The translations under genes were made by a program, and so were the position numbers. The notes under the pieces were generated by a model. It did not search any database. It was not told the origin of the DNA and saw only the letters and a list, made by a program, of their open reading frames with translations. A DNA stretch of 64,000 nucleotides from Salvia splendens (lineage: Eukaryota; Streptophyta; Magnoliopsida; Lamiales; Lamiaceae). The stretch covers positions 32,440,293 to 32,504,292 of the forward strand of contig NC_056047.1 of the NCBI RefSeq assembly GCF_004379255.2, given 5' to 3'. Below, piece after piece: positions 1 through 10,857 of the stretch; position 1 is the first letter of the stretch, and every line of letters starts with the position of its first letter.

Positions 1-12
1 CGGCGAAGGAAA

Positions 13-234
13 GAATTGAAATAGGTAAACATTCATTTATCTATACATGATTTCAGTTCCATGATTATGATTAAATGAAAAGTATTGAAAGAGGTAAGCA
101 TTTATTTATCTAAACATGATTTCAGTTCCATGATTATGATTAAAAGGAAAGTATTGAAAGAGGTAAACACCCATTTATCTAAACATGATGATTTCAGTTC
201 CATGATTATGATTAAATGGAAAGAATTGCAAGAT
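13..234. repeat. Tandem repeat, about 69-bp unit, three copies plus a partial
   Basis: Units start at about 13, 82, 151 and 223, giving periods of 69, 69 and 72 bp. Each unit contains GGTAARC, then an AT-rich stretch ending in GATTTCAG, then TTCCATGATTATGATTAAA. Each copy therefore holds a sequence resembling a short GT...TTTCAG intron followed by a mini-exon. No long open frame crosses the array. It lies directly upstream of the B3 gene fragment. Confidence 0.85.
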
Positions 235-501
235 TCAAAATATTGGCACTAAACCTCTGTGTTTGCGTGAATACCAGAAAGAGAAAGAGATCTCTGTGTG
301 CGAATGTGATGGATATCTCCACCAAGCAACGAGCACGACGGGTTAGCGCATGCCCCTCTCTCTAAATCCCTCGTTTTGAAAAGCAACAACAAAAATTGCA
401 TGTTTCTGGATGATTCCGCTTAGTAAGTTCAAACTCTTTACATTCCCAACAAATTAGAAATATATATCCCGCATTAAGTATATTTTTTCATTGAAATGTA
501 G
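235..501. other. Upstream part of the B3 fragment, no exon assigned
   Basis: Pyrimidine-rich and AT-rich sequence that ends in a good splice acceptor (AAATGTAG, positions 494-501) in front of the first recognisable B3 exon. Earlier exons of the gene may lie here or before the window. I could not recognise any from the translation. Confidence 0.4.
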
Positions 502-1690
502 GGCATACCAAATGAGTTTTGTGAAGCACATCTACCCAATGAAAATAGCCCAGTATTATTGATAAATGAAAATGACGTTGAGTGCCAAGTGAACTACACG
601 CTGGATACTAGATCTCTAAGTGGAACAAGATGGAGATTCTTCTTTACTGCACATGCATTGCAGGAACAAGATTACTTAGTTTCTCAACTCGTTGATTTGT
701 GGAAGTTTAAGGTTTGTTTCCATTTATTGTTTCATGAATCGCACGAACTCAAATCTAACTCTTTGTTTTTTTCTCAAGGTGTACATCGTGAGAGACAATC
801 CATGTCTAATCAGTAACCTAAATTCCACCTTACTCTTACTATTTCAGTGAGTTTCATCCCAAAACTACAGTTTAATTGTTAGTATTTTGTTTGTTTCAAA
901 GATTACAACATCCTCGTTGCAGGTGAATCGATCAACGAAGATGTACCTCTTGATCGCCGAGTGAAGTACTACGAGCTGTGTAACAGCCAAGGCATATTTC
1001 TACATGGAAGTGTTTTAGAGGACATTGGGGTCAAGCTTATAGCCGGCATGATCATCGACACCGTGCGTATAGCTGATTGCATCAGGGCTATCACGGGCAC
1101 AAGTTGCATTGTTGACAACTTGAAAGCGTGGGACTTGATTTTGACCAATTTTGAGGGGCTAGGCATGATGGTTGGATTTATACAAGGTAAAATTTTGGGT
1201 TGTTACAGTCTCTTCTACAGGATATCCATTGTGACTCCTCAGCAAAGCTACCTACTGATAGAAACCTTTTGTGATGCCACTTTTCTTGGATATTAAGCAA
1301 AACATGAAAATAATTGGCGGGTCATATCGATATAAGTTGTAAAGAATTTCTTGTGCATCTGAAATGACACGAGAATTAATGTACAAATGGTAAAGTAAGA
1401 GAGAGAAAAAGAATGATAGATAAATTAGTGTTAGTGGATAGTGAAACCCACATTATTATTAGTGTTTTTTTAGTGAGTTGTAATGTAGGTCAAATCGGTA
1501 TAAGTTGTAAATGAATTGATGTATATGAGTAATGAGGGACCCATATTAATCATTTTTATTTACAACTTATACCGATATGACCACATTGTATACATATTTG
1601 TTTCTACTAACATTTTTATTTTTATTTGTTTCAGTCCATGCGTCATGTTATGCAGTTTTGAGAGTGATCCATTCGAGAACACATACCTAA
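502..1690 (+). CDS. B3 DNA-binding-domain gene fragment (Os01g0234100-like), 5' incomplete
   Basis: Exons read directly from GT-AG signals: 502-711, 779-812 and 923-1186, with a possible last exon at 1635-1690. Joined, the first two give the C-terminal half of a plant B3 domain: GIPNEFCEAHLP, then LSGTRWRFFFTAHAL, then the family-typical end LVDLWKFK-VYIVRDN. The third exon (KYYELCNSQGIFLH, then KAWDLILTNFEGLGMMVGF) matches the C-terminal extension of the B3 subgroup typified by Os01g0234100. Such proteins are nuclear and presumed to be transcription factors. The frame stays open across all three junctions with correct phases. The N-terminal part of the B3 domain is missing or outside the window. 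The last exon is uncertain because the intron before it holds a MITE. About 650 bp downstream lies a Helitron 3' end, so this is probably a captured gene piece rather than the resident locus. Confidence 0.7.
1319..1584. mobile_element. Stowaway-type MITE, possibly composite, in the B3 intron
   Basis: GGTCATATCGATATAAGTTG at 1319-1340 is matched, as a reverse complement with one mismatch, by the sequence at 1559-1582. A third, direct copy lies at 1487-1510, so the right half (1487-1584) also forms its own hairpin. The interior (AATGGTAAAGTAAGAGAGAG) resembles that of the other Stowaway-like MITEs in this window. It sits entirely in the intron before the last putative B3 exon. Confidence 0.6.
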
Positions 1691-2317
1691 TTAGAGAAGG
1701 TTCCAACACATAATCTAAATATGACGTTGTATTTATATTTGGTTAAGATTTATTTTGTTTATTAATTTCATTTTTTTTCTAAAAGTTGAGAGATATTGTG
1801 TAGACATTTTGAAAATTTTAATTTGTATTTATGTGGTTAATGACACTTATGATTTCACTAATAATATTGCTTATATAATAGTTTTTCAAAACATATGAAC
1901 CAATATATTATTGCCATCATATAAACTTATTTATGTCCTACATACTTAGTTCCTCTATCTATATATTTTAATATTCTTTAGTATTGATAACTATTGCTGT
2001 GTATTGATTTTTTAATGTGAGTGGTTTGAATTGTTTGTGTTTTTCATTAATACAATATAAAATTATGATTGTTATTTTTTCATAGAAATAGAAAGTGGTT
2101 ATCCGAAGCTTTGAATAATTTTGTAAATAATGCAACTTTCTTACAACTATCTTAAATATGTGTATGCACTTAGTTGATTTCTAAAGTTGTTTAATTTTAA
2201 GTTTTTGCATTGTACATATAAATTATTTTACATGAATGCGATTTTTAACCTTTAGTTGTATTCAATTTTAAGTAATTAATTCAAAATATAAATTTAATGT
2301 GATGAAATTAAATCAAT
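1691..2317. other. AT-rich non-coding DNA, probably Helitron interior
   Basis: No open frame or recognisable domain was found. The base composition is strongly AT and the stretch runs directly into the Helitron terminus. Confidence 0.4.
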
Positions 2318-2344
2318 CCGTACATCGTACGGGTGTGAAACTAG
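2318..2344 (+). mobile_element. Helitron 3' terminus
   Basis: A perfect 6-bp stem with 3-nt loop, CCGTAC-ATC-GTACGG (2318-2332), is followed 8 nt later by CTAG (2341-2344) and then a T. A hairpin about 10 nt before CTRR, followed by T, is the standard 3' end of plant Helitrons, which insert between A and T. Helitrons often capture gene pieces, which fits the B3 exons upstream. The 5' end (TC...) was not found and probably lies before the window. Confidence 0.7.
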
Positions 2345-2559
2345 TAACTATAAAGGGAGAATATTTGATCAAACATTATAATATTAATGTTTATATATAA
2401 GACTGAACTGCCTTATTAGTCCCTAATGTTTTAGGTTATGACACCACAAACCCCTAACAAAAAAATAGCGTTAGATGACCTTAACGTTTAATATAATAAC
2501 GAATGCAATGATTTTAGCCACTTTTGGCAATCCCTAAATTCGATGACATATGAATTCTG

Positions 2560-3364
2560 TCACATTTTCTGTCAGCAACTTCTATATGATTTTTTAATAA
2601 GTTCTGGTTTGTACAGAAAAAAAACTTCTAGTATCCCTCTATTTCTAGTTAGTGGTAATAATATACTAGTTATATCATGTAGGAATTCATTGAGAAACAA
2701 CAAAAATATGAAAAAGTGAATTCATTGAAAAATATTTCATATTTAATTAAATGATACAATAATTATTTTCTTGAAAAGCAGACATTCAAAATATTATTTC
2801 ATTATATATAATCGAACTAATTTATTTCTCTAAGACAAACTGAATTTTTTAACATCATATGAACATTCATATCTTTAGATATAATTTTGCATAGTTTATT
2901 GTCATTCATGATAAAATTGAAACATTAGTAATATTTAGAAAAGATTCAAGCATGTGATATTTAGCTATTTAGTCGTTGGAGAATTTTTTTATTCATAATA
3001 GTATTTGAAATTAAGAGAATGTAAATTTATAATTTAGTACCGCAAAATTATGATATTTTCATAATAAATAAAATTGATCCGTAAATCAAGGTAAAAAACA
3101 AAGAAAATTAGGGGAAATGGAAACACAGAAAAATACTAGAAAATGAGTTTTATAAGAAAGAAAGAGTCTCATTTTATTATTTTCATATTAGTTAATGCAT
3201 ATAATGATAAATCTATATATTAAAAAAAATTAGAAAATGTAAATAATGACAAAATTTAATTACGTATGAAGTACCATAACTTATTAGTAAATTACATAAG
3301 AAGTTGCTGACAGAAATGTTGCAGAAATCACATGTCAGCAATATAATAGAGTGACAAAAATATC
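2560..3364. other. Interior of the Mutator-like element, no genes
   Basis: AT-rich sequence with no credible frame. From about 3290 onward it is the right inverted arm of the element, complementary to about 2550-2600. Confidence 0.5.
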
Positions 3365-4823
3365 TGATAAGGCTCGTTTCATGCATCTATTTTATATATA
3401 AATTATGTATTTTCCACGGCGCTAACATGCATTTATAAGTTCAGGTGCGTGAATTATCTGCCAAGCCCAAGAACGAAGAACAATTACCATGGCAGGGAAT
3501 TAGAAGAGAAAAAAGTGAAGAAAAAGAGCGAAATCCTCGAGGTCACAATCGTCAAATCAAGAAGACCGTTGCCCTAGGGATTTGAGCCACGCCTATAAAT
3601 ACCAGGAAGCTTGGCATAAGAAAGAAGACGGAGTTAGAAAATTTCCTTGGCATTTCTGGCCCGCTCTCTAAAAACTCACTTAGCTCACGCACTTGGTTCA
3701 ATGGGAGATCTGGGGTAGTTAGTGTGGTGTTTTGTTTAGTTGGAAGGGTACACCACTCCGAGAAGGAGTGAAGAAATAATTTACTTTTCGCACGTACTTT
3801 TTATCTCGCCGATTTCCTTGCCAAGAATCCGACGACTTCTTTGTGACTCGTTTACAGTTTATGGTTAATCTAGTTTCGATTCTGTTTTCATTTGATTCTG
3901 ATGCTTACTACTCTGAATTACTGTGTTGGATGCTTTTCGCAATTGATTTGTTGATCGGAGTTGAGATCGGTGTTGATCGGAGTTGATCTACTGAATTGAG
4001 ATTGAATCGGAGTTGGAAAGATGTTGAAAGTTGTGGATCTGGCCTAGTTGGTGATGAATCTGATAAATCTAGTTTAGATTTCTTTTAATTGTTCGAATCT
4101 GAATACGTAAGTTTAGATCTGCATGGGAACCTTTGTTATTGCTGATTACTTGGCTCAGTAGATTAGATCTGATAGTTCTTAGTTTAATCTTAGCATTCGT
4201 TGTTTGATTTGAAGCATGCTCTGTTTTCATGTTCTGTTCTGTTTGTTTTGTATTTGATTGTTGAAGAAGATGAAGTCGATCAGTAGTTATAGTCGAGTTT
4301 GCTTTAGTTTGTTAATTGTAGCTTTCTGTCAGTGGCCAATTAGGGAAATCTGTTTTACCGTTTACTTTTGCATGTCTTGTGTTTGGTTATTTTAGGAAAC
4401 TCTTTTACTTGACCCATGAATTTAGTGAATACTCTCAAGTTTCATTTGGATACGAATCATGCATGCATTTACATTTTACGTACTTTCAATTCTCCAGATC
4501 TGGTAGTTAGAATAGACTAGATTTCAATTCTCAGGCCTAGTAGTTAAAACTCAATCCTCATGTTGCGTGGCAGCAGCCAACCCTCCAAAGGTTCTCTCAA
4601 TGCATTCTACCTCTTCCATCCTCGAGGATTCGATCCCGACTTCCCTATACTAGCCAATAGTGTAGAGGGTTGAGGTTTTGAAGCGGGATTTGTTGTGAAA
4701 ACGACTGCATTATGAAAGTTCATGATCTTCTAGACCCTATGCTCTAGCGAATCCTCTGGACCTAAGAATTTGCATTTAAAGAAGAGCCATCAAAAAAACA
4801 CACACCACATCCGCCCAGCTTCA
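3365..4823 (+). repeat. 5' LTR of the Athila-type element (1459 bp)
   Basis: Starts TGATAAGGCTCG and ends CCCAGCTTCA. It is near-identical to 19939-21389 by eye, with mostly transitions and a few short indels separating the copies. A related solo LTR lies at 22017-23416. Confidence 0.95.
3594..3601 (+). promoter_or_regulatory. TATA box in the 5' LTR
   Basis: TATAAATA lies in CGCCTATAAATACCAGG, about 230 bp into the LTR. It is conserved in the 3' LTR (20168-20175) and in the solo LTR (22245-22252), as expected for the retroelement core promoter. Confidence 0.65.
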
Positions 4824-4825
4824 AA

Positions 4826-4843
4826 TGGCGCCGTTGTCGGGGA
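4826..4843 (+). other. Primer-binding site, tRNA-Asp type
   Basis: TGGCGCCGTTGTCGGGGA starts 2 nt after the 5' LTR. It differs by one base from the Athila-lineage primer site TGGCGCCGTTGCCGGGGA, which is complementary to the 3' end of tRNA-Asp. Confidence 0.8.
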
Positions 4844-4927
4844 TGGATGGCGTTGTTTATGTTTGCATCTAGAGATTTTTGGCATAAATAGTTTTAAAAT
4901 TGTTGTTTTTCATTTTCTTTTCAGTTT

Positions 4928-6785
4928 ATGAGCAGAGGCTTAAGGTCTGGACACTGGAATAATTCATTTGGTTGGAGAGACGCTCAGACTAGTTGGCAGA
5001 TAAAGAAAATAGTCTCCCCTGTTACCACCCGATATGGGTTGACAACAGGAGATCCAGTCCAGCTGAGTTCGGAAAGTGACAACGACCTAATCCTACCCAT
5101 CTAGGAGGAAGTTGAGTCGACTGCAGACTCAGAAGATGAAGAAGCAGTCAGAATGGCAGCTGAACTAGACAACGATCCAGAGATTGAACGATGAGCCGGC
5201 ACAAGCAATAGTGATCACCCCAGCTCAGAGGTTGATAGACATCAAGACCAATGTAATGGCGGTCATGCCACACTTCTACGGCCGCAAGATAGAATGTCCC
5301 TACGAGTTCTTACACTAGTTTTGCAAACTCTGCAGCATTCAAAAGAGGCCACCTAACTCGACCGAGGAAGATTATAGGCTACGTGCTCTACCTTTCGCAC
5401 TAAAGGGAGAGGTGAACACCTGGCTACTGAGGCTGCTAGCAAACTCTACAAGCTCATGGGTGGATTTCAGGATACTATTCCTGGACTACTTTTTTCCGTC
5501 GAATAAGACGAATGCAATCAGAAAGGAGATTCTGGCGTGCCAACAAGATTATGATGAGGCGTTGAGTCAGTATTGGTCGCGTTTCAAGGGATTGCTCGAT
5601 TCATGCCTTAACAACTGAATATGCGAAGACGAGGTTTACAACATCTTTTATGAAAGGGCGAATCCAGAATCTAAGGATTTATTAAACTCCTCAAGGATGG
5701 GAAATTTTACCAAGAAACGGGTAAGTGAGGCCCAAGAGATTTTGGGTAGGCTAATCGATGCTAAGAAGGCGTACGACTCTCCTCGCACCATCCTTAAGAG
5801 GGAGAGTGTAGAAGCAGTGAACGTGCAGAGTGAAGACCGGATAGATGCAAGGATAGAAAAGCTGGAGAAAGCAATTCTGATTGCCTTGGGGAAGAACAAT
5901 TCCCCAGACCCAGGAGAGAAGAACAAGCAAACACCGGGTCCAGAGGAAGTATACCAGTGCTATGGTCAGCAAGGTGAGGGAAATATCCAAGGTCAGGCGA
6001 ATGCCATGGGGAGCTGGAATCCTAACGGAAGTTGGAACCCAGACAGGCAAAGGGATGCTCCCTGGAGGGATCACCAAAATTTCAGATGGTCTGACAATGA
6101 TCCGAATCTGCCACCCCAACAACAGAACAACAACTATCCAAACCCTCAGGAGCAACAACCGAATTGGGTGAACAGAAATCAGGAGGGGAATAATTGGGGC
6201 AACCGGCAGCAAAATGACCATCCCAATTGGGCAAACAGGAATCAGAACAACCCAGCAAGTTCATATGTGCCGCCACACCAGAGGAATTACCAAGGCAACA
6301 CTCAGAACTCTCAGCCCAACCATCAAGGTCAACAATGGCAGAATCAACAATATCACAACACAGGAGGTCCAGGGAACTTCCGGTCGAATCAAGGGCATGG
6401 CTCAAACCACCCTCAAGGACCAAACACTAGCCAGCAGAGTGCCAGACAGCCGAAAAGCATTGACGAATTGGTGAGTGATCTGGTGAACTCACAACAGCAC
6501 ATTCAGAACAATATGCACTCCAACAATGACGTGGTGCATAAGCTTCAAGATGTGCAAACTGAACAGAAGGTAACGATGGACATGTTAGCAAAACAGCTCT
6601 CTCAGATCGCGACTTCTTTGAGTGAGATACGAGGGAACGAAGGAAGGATTCCTACCTCGGTTAAACCACTAGATAGGGCTAACATCAGCCAGATAACCCT
6701 GAGATCGGGGCGAGAATATGACAGTCCAAGTGTGAAGAAAGGAGCAGAGCCCATTCCAACTCGATTGCAGAAGGAACTGAAATAG
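4928..6785 (+). pseudogene. Athila-type gag, several stops
   Basis: Would encode the capsid/nucleocapsid polyprotein that packages the element RNA in the cytoplasm. The first ATG after the primer site is at 4928 (MSRGLRSG). A stop follows at about 5102-5104, then a frame change near 5190. The retrotransposon gag core (about 5210-5618) has LRALPFALKGEVNTWL, FLDYFFPSNKT and LSQYWSRFKGLLDSC, the usual plant gag pattern. A TGA at 5616-5618 interrupts it and the same frame resumes to 6785. The C-terminal half is rich in N, Q, P and G. It ends with the Athila-typical coiled segment (QLSQIATSLSEIRGN) and ITLRSGREY just before protease. No CCHC knuckle was seen. It is not functional as it stands. Confidence 0.85.
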
Positions 6786-8182
6786 GGGAAGTTGAAACAA
6801 GGGAGGTCAGAACAGAGGACGACGACCAGAGTAGAAAAGTTGATAAACCAGTACCCCAAGCAGCTGACCAACATTTCCCAGGTCCAGGAGTTGAGGCGGA
6901 GGTGGAAGAAATCAGGAGAGAAAACGGAGAATCTTCCAAGGGAAATGTCAAAAACAATGAAAGGCAAGTGAAACCTTTTCCCCACAGAGGGGAACTTAGG
7001 AAGAAAAAGGAGGATCCAGCGGACTTTATGGAAATTTTTGGGAAGCTGGAAATTAACCTACCGTTTCTCCAAGCTTTAAAGCTGCCTATCTTCAGTAAGT
7101 TTATCAAGGAGTTTATCGCTGGGAAGACCAAACCCAGCGGCAAAATAGTGATTGGAGAAACCGTGTTGGCAGTGATTCAGAAGAGAATAATGCCCTCCAA
7201 GCGTACTGATCTAGGTATGTTCACTCTCCCTATTTCAATTGGGAACATTAAGGTCGAGCATGCTATGTGTGATCTAGGTGCGTTAATAAATGTTTTGCCG
7301 CTTTCGCTTTATAAGAAACTGGAAGGAGTAAGAATGGTTGATACGAATGTGGTAATTCAATTAGCTGATAGGTCATGCATCAGCCCTGAGGGCATGTTAG
7401 AAAATGTAATAGTTAAGGTGCATGATTTTCTATACCCTGCTGATTTCCATGTTATCAAGATGGGTGAGTACCAGTCTGCTGAGTGTAGCGGAGTGCTTTT
7501 AGGAAGACCATTTTTACGCACCGCTAAGACAATCATTGATGTGTTTGATGAAACCATTTGTTTAGATTATCATGGAGAGAAGTTTATTTTTAACATTGAT
7601 GAGGCTATGAAGAAGCCACTGGACATAGAAAATATGCATGCTATAGATGTGATTAACCCCCTGGTCCAAGAGTTTCTTGAGACAGAGTTGATGCAGGAAC
7701 AGGTGGAAAATTCAGAATTCAGTCACTACATTGACAAGGAAGTGGCCAATTGGTGTGAGGCAGTTAACACATTAGGAATGATAGATGAAGAGTTAGCTGA
7801 AGCAATTCTGGAATTATGTAAAGATCCTGAATCTGCCAGGTCTAAGGAATCAGCTTGTGTAGCTAAGGTGGATAATTTGTCTGAACCTGAAGGATTAATC
7901 ACCAAGGAGGTAAAGAAGAATCCATTACCTCAGGAGACAAGCTCGGTGAAGAAGGAATTGAAGACACTGCCCCCAGGCCTCAGATATGCTTATTTGGAAG
8001 AGAACGAAATGTTCCTGGTGATCGTCAACAGCAATCTGACCAGGGAGCAAGAAGAGGAACTACTAGAAGTGTTCAGAAAGAATAAGACAGCCATAGGATG
8101 GACTCTGTCAGACTTAGTGGGAATCAGTCATGACCTCTGCATGCATCATATTTGCTTGGAGGAAGGAGCGAAACCCCACTGA
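6786..8182 (+). pseudogene. Athila-type pol: aspartic protease region
   Basis: A 426-codon open stretch from about 6902 sits in a different frame from gag, so a shift separates them. It has PFPHRGELRKKKEDPADF, then FMEIFGKLEINLPFLQAL upstream of the protease. The active-site region is CDLGALINVLPLSLYKKL; DLGA rather than DTGA is usual in this lineage. LLGRPFLRTAKTIIDV forms the protease C-terminal strand. Downstream is the protease-RT linker, ending in SDLVGISHDLCMHHICLEEG. The stretch stops at TGA 8180-8182, where relatives have an arginine codon (probable CGA to TGA). It would cleave the polyprotein in the particle. Confidence 0.88.
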
Positions 8183-9780
8183 GACCCGCAGAGGAAGTTG
8201 AACCCAAATTTGAGAGAAGAAGTCCTTAAGGAAGTGCTTAAGCTGTTGTCATTGGGGAACATATACTCCATTCCCGACAGTAAATGGGTAAGCCCAGTCC
8301 ATATGGTACCAAAAAGTCGGGAATCCAAGTGGTTACGAATGAGAAAAATGAGTTGGTACCTACAAGATTAGTAACCGGTTGGCGGATGTGCATAGATTAC
8401 CGGAAATTGAATGAGGCCACGCAGAAAGACCATTTTCCGTTTCCATTCATAGATAAAATGTTGGAAAGATTGGCAGGCAAGAAGTTTTTCTGTTTTCTAG
8501 ACGGATACAGTGGATATTTTCAAATTTACGTTGATCCGGAAGATCAGGAAAAGACGACCTTCACGTGCCCGTTTGGGACATACGCATATAGAAGGATGCC
8601 ATTTGGGTTGTGTAATGCGCCAGACACTTTTCAGAGGTGCATGATGAGTATTTTCTCAGACCTGTTGGAGGAATGTATCGAAATCTTTATGGATGACTTC
8701 ACGGTCTACGGGAATTCTTTCGAAGTCTGCCTTGCCAATTTGGATCTGGTATTACAAAGATGCAGAGAAAAAAATCTGGTTCTGAATTTTAAATAGTGCC
8801 ACTTTATGGTGCAGGAGGAAATTGTTATGGGACACGTTGTCTCGGAAAAGGGTATTCAAGTGGATAAGGCGAAGGTAAACATAATCTCAAGGCTTCCATA
8901 CCCTACGAATCAGAAGGAAATAAGGGGATTTTTGGGCCATGCTGGATTCTACCGGAGGTTCATTAAAAACTTTGCAAAAGTCGCACAGCCACTTACCCGC
9001 CTCCTGCAGAACGACGTAGACTTCTACTTTGACGAAGCATGTCAAGGGGCCTTCCAACTTCTGAAAGAGAGGCTTGTATCAGCCCCTATCATCAGAGCTC
9101 TAGACTGAAATTACCCCTTCGAGGTAATGTGTGATGCCAGTGACTTTGCAGTCGGAGCAGTCCTAGGTCAAAGAATTGAAGGGAGGAACTATGTGATTTT
9201 CTACGCATCGAAAACCCTGAACCAAGCCCCGAAAAATTATGGCACCACGGAAAAAGAGATGCTAGCTGTCGTGTATTCTTTTGAGAAGCTTCGACCATAC
9301 TTGTTGGGGTCAAAGGTAATAGTCTTCACTGATCACGCAGCGATCAAGTATCAACTGGCAAAGAAGGAGTCCAAGCCACGACTGATCCAATGGGTGTTGT
9401 TACTTCAAGAGTTCGACTAGGAAGTTAAGGACAAGAAAGGTACTGAGAACAAGGTAGTTGATCATCTTAGCATAATTTTCCAAGGGGATACTGAAGAAGC
9501 TATATCAGATGCGTTCCCGGAGGAACATCTATACTTTACAGGGGAGCCTTCAAGCCTTATTCGTTGGGATAAGGTGATGGCTGCAACTGGAGCGGGAGTT
9601 TCTGACAAAGAAAAATACCCGCTTATTGAAGAACCATGGTTCGCTGACCTAGCAAACTATTTAGTCACAGGGGAACTGCCCAATGCTCCAAAGATTTCCC
9701 GGGCCCAAAGGATGAAAATCAGAAGTGAGGCCAAGTACTATTTCTGAGATGATCCGTATCTATGGAGAATGGGATCCGAC
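8183..9780 (+). pseudogene. Athila-type pol: reverse transcriptase and RNase H
   Basis: Continues pol after the stop at 8182. A one-base loss in an A-run near 8311-8316 changes frame inside HMVPKKSGIQV. RT motifs follow: MCIDYRKLNEAT, FCFLDGYSGYFQI, TFTCPFGTYAYRRMPFGLCNAP, and the catalytic box as FMDDF (about 8691). GFLGHAGFYRRFIKNF marks the connection to RNase H, which has [36 protein letters not shown] and [12 protein letters not shown]. In-frame stops at 8794-8796, 9106-9108, 9418-9420 and about 9746-9748 mostly replace tryptophan codons. It ends at 9780, where the hAT element enters; integrase resumes after 14035. Confidence 0.92.
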
Positions 9781-9789
9781 TAGGCTTGC

Positions 9790-9965
9790 ACATGGTTCAG
9801 GAACCGCCGGTTCCGGTTCATGAACCGAAGGTTCACGGTTCATGAAATGCATGAACCGGAACCGGCCCGCCTAGGGTCCCAGCGGTTCCGGTTCAAAAAC
9901 CGGTGGTTAAAGCGGTGATTCAAAACCGCCGGTTTTCCGGTTCCGGGCCGGTTCGGCAGTTCGGC
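9790..9965. repeat. hAT left subterminal repeats
   Basis: Many overlapping copies of AACCGCCGGTT, GGTTCCGGTTCATGAACC and related palindromes. The right counterpart is at about 13600-14025. Subterminal motif clusters bind transposase in the Ac-like hAT family. Confidence 0.8.
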
Positions 9966-10239
9966 AGTTTGGCCATTTTTTTTTACATTTTTCAATTAAA
10001 TTACGAATCTAGTGTGTAATATGTATTCAACTTAAAATTAACTACTGTAGGGTTTTGGTGGTGAGACAACTATTTTGTTTTCACGCTTCGTTCGAAAATG
10101 TCTTTCCATTTGAATTTAACTACTGTAGCTTCAACACCTTTCAATAGTTTGATTGTTGGCGTAGGCCGTATGGTTATGATATTTTGTATACGATGCAGAA
10201 TTGAGTGGTACTGTTTCAAAAAAGTATGATGAAAGTTGC

Positions 10240-10440
10240 AATTTTATTGAAATTACACGTTTACAAGTTACAACAATTACAAATCGAAAAATTTAAATAT
10301 AAGTTACAACAATTACAAAAATGAAAAATTTAAATACAAGTTACAATAATTACAAGTTACAACAATTACAAGTCGAAAAATTTAAATACAAGTTACAACA
10401 ATTACAAGTTACAATAATTACAACTTACAAGTGTTGACAA
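10240..10440. repeat. Short tandem repeats in hAT interior
   Basis: Repeats of ACAAGTTACAACAATTACAA, some joined by CGAAAAATTTAAAT, in roughly 20-55 bp units. They lie downstream of the transposase 3' end. Confidence 0.75.
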
Positions 10441-10857
10441 AAAAAGACTTAGAAGTTCTTATTAAAAAAAATTATAAGTATATATACTCTTAATCGGCGA
10501 AGGAGATCTTTCTACATAACTAAATTAAGGACACCTTTAGCAATTCAATTTAAATGTTGAGTTTAGTCTAACAAACAACAATTATAGTAGAATTGTCAAA
10601 AGTTTCCCGAATTTAGCCGTATAGAGAAATCTACTTCATCGACTAGAGTATATACAAATACAATTATGTAATTGTATTTGCATATTTTTAAAATAGGAAC
10701 AAATGGGAAAAAAAGAAATAAAGGAAAAAGGACTTGAACTCAACTTAAATTTAAAATTTAAGTTGAGATGCCTACATATCCCCAATGCTCAAGCCCACGT
10801 AGTTCTCTTACCTTACTTACCTATTTGGCCTGGCCGGCGGCGGTTTACGGTTGGCCT

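Noticed and set aside
7261..7320. DLGA instead of DTGA as a damaged protease active site
   Set aside because: DLGA is the usual form in Athila-type proteases, so it is not evidence of damage.
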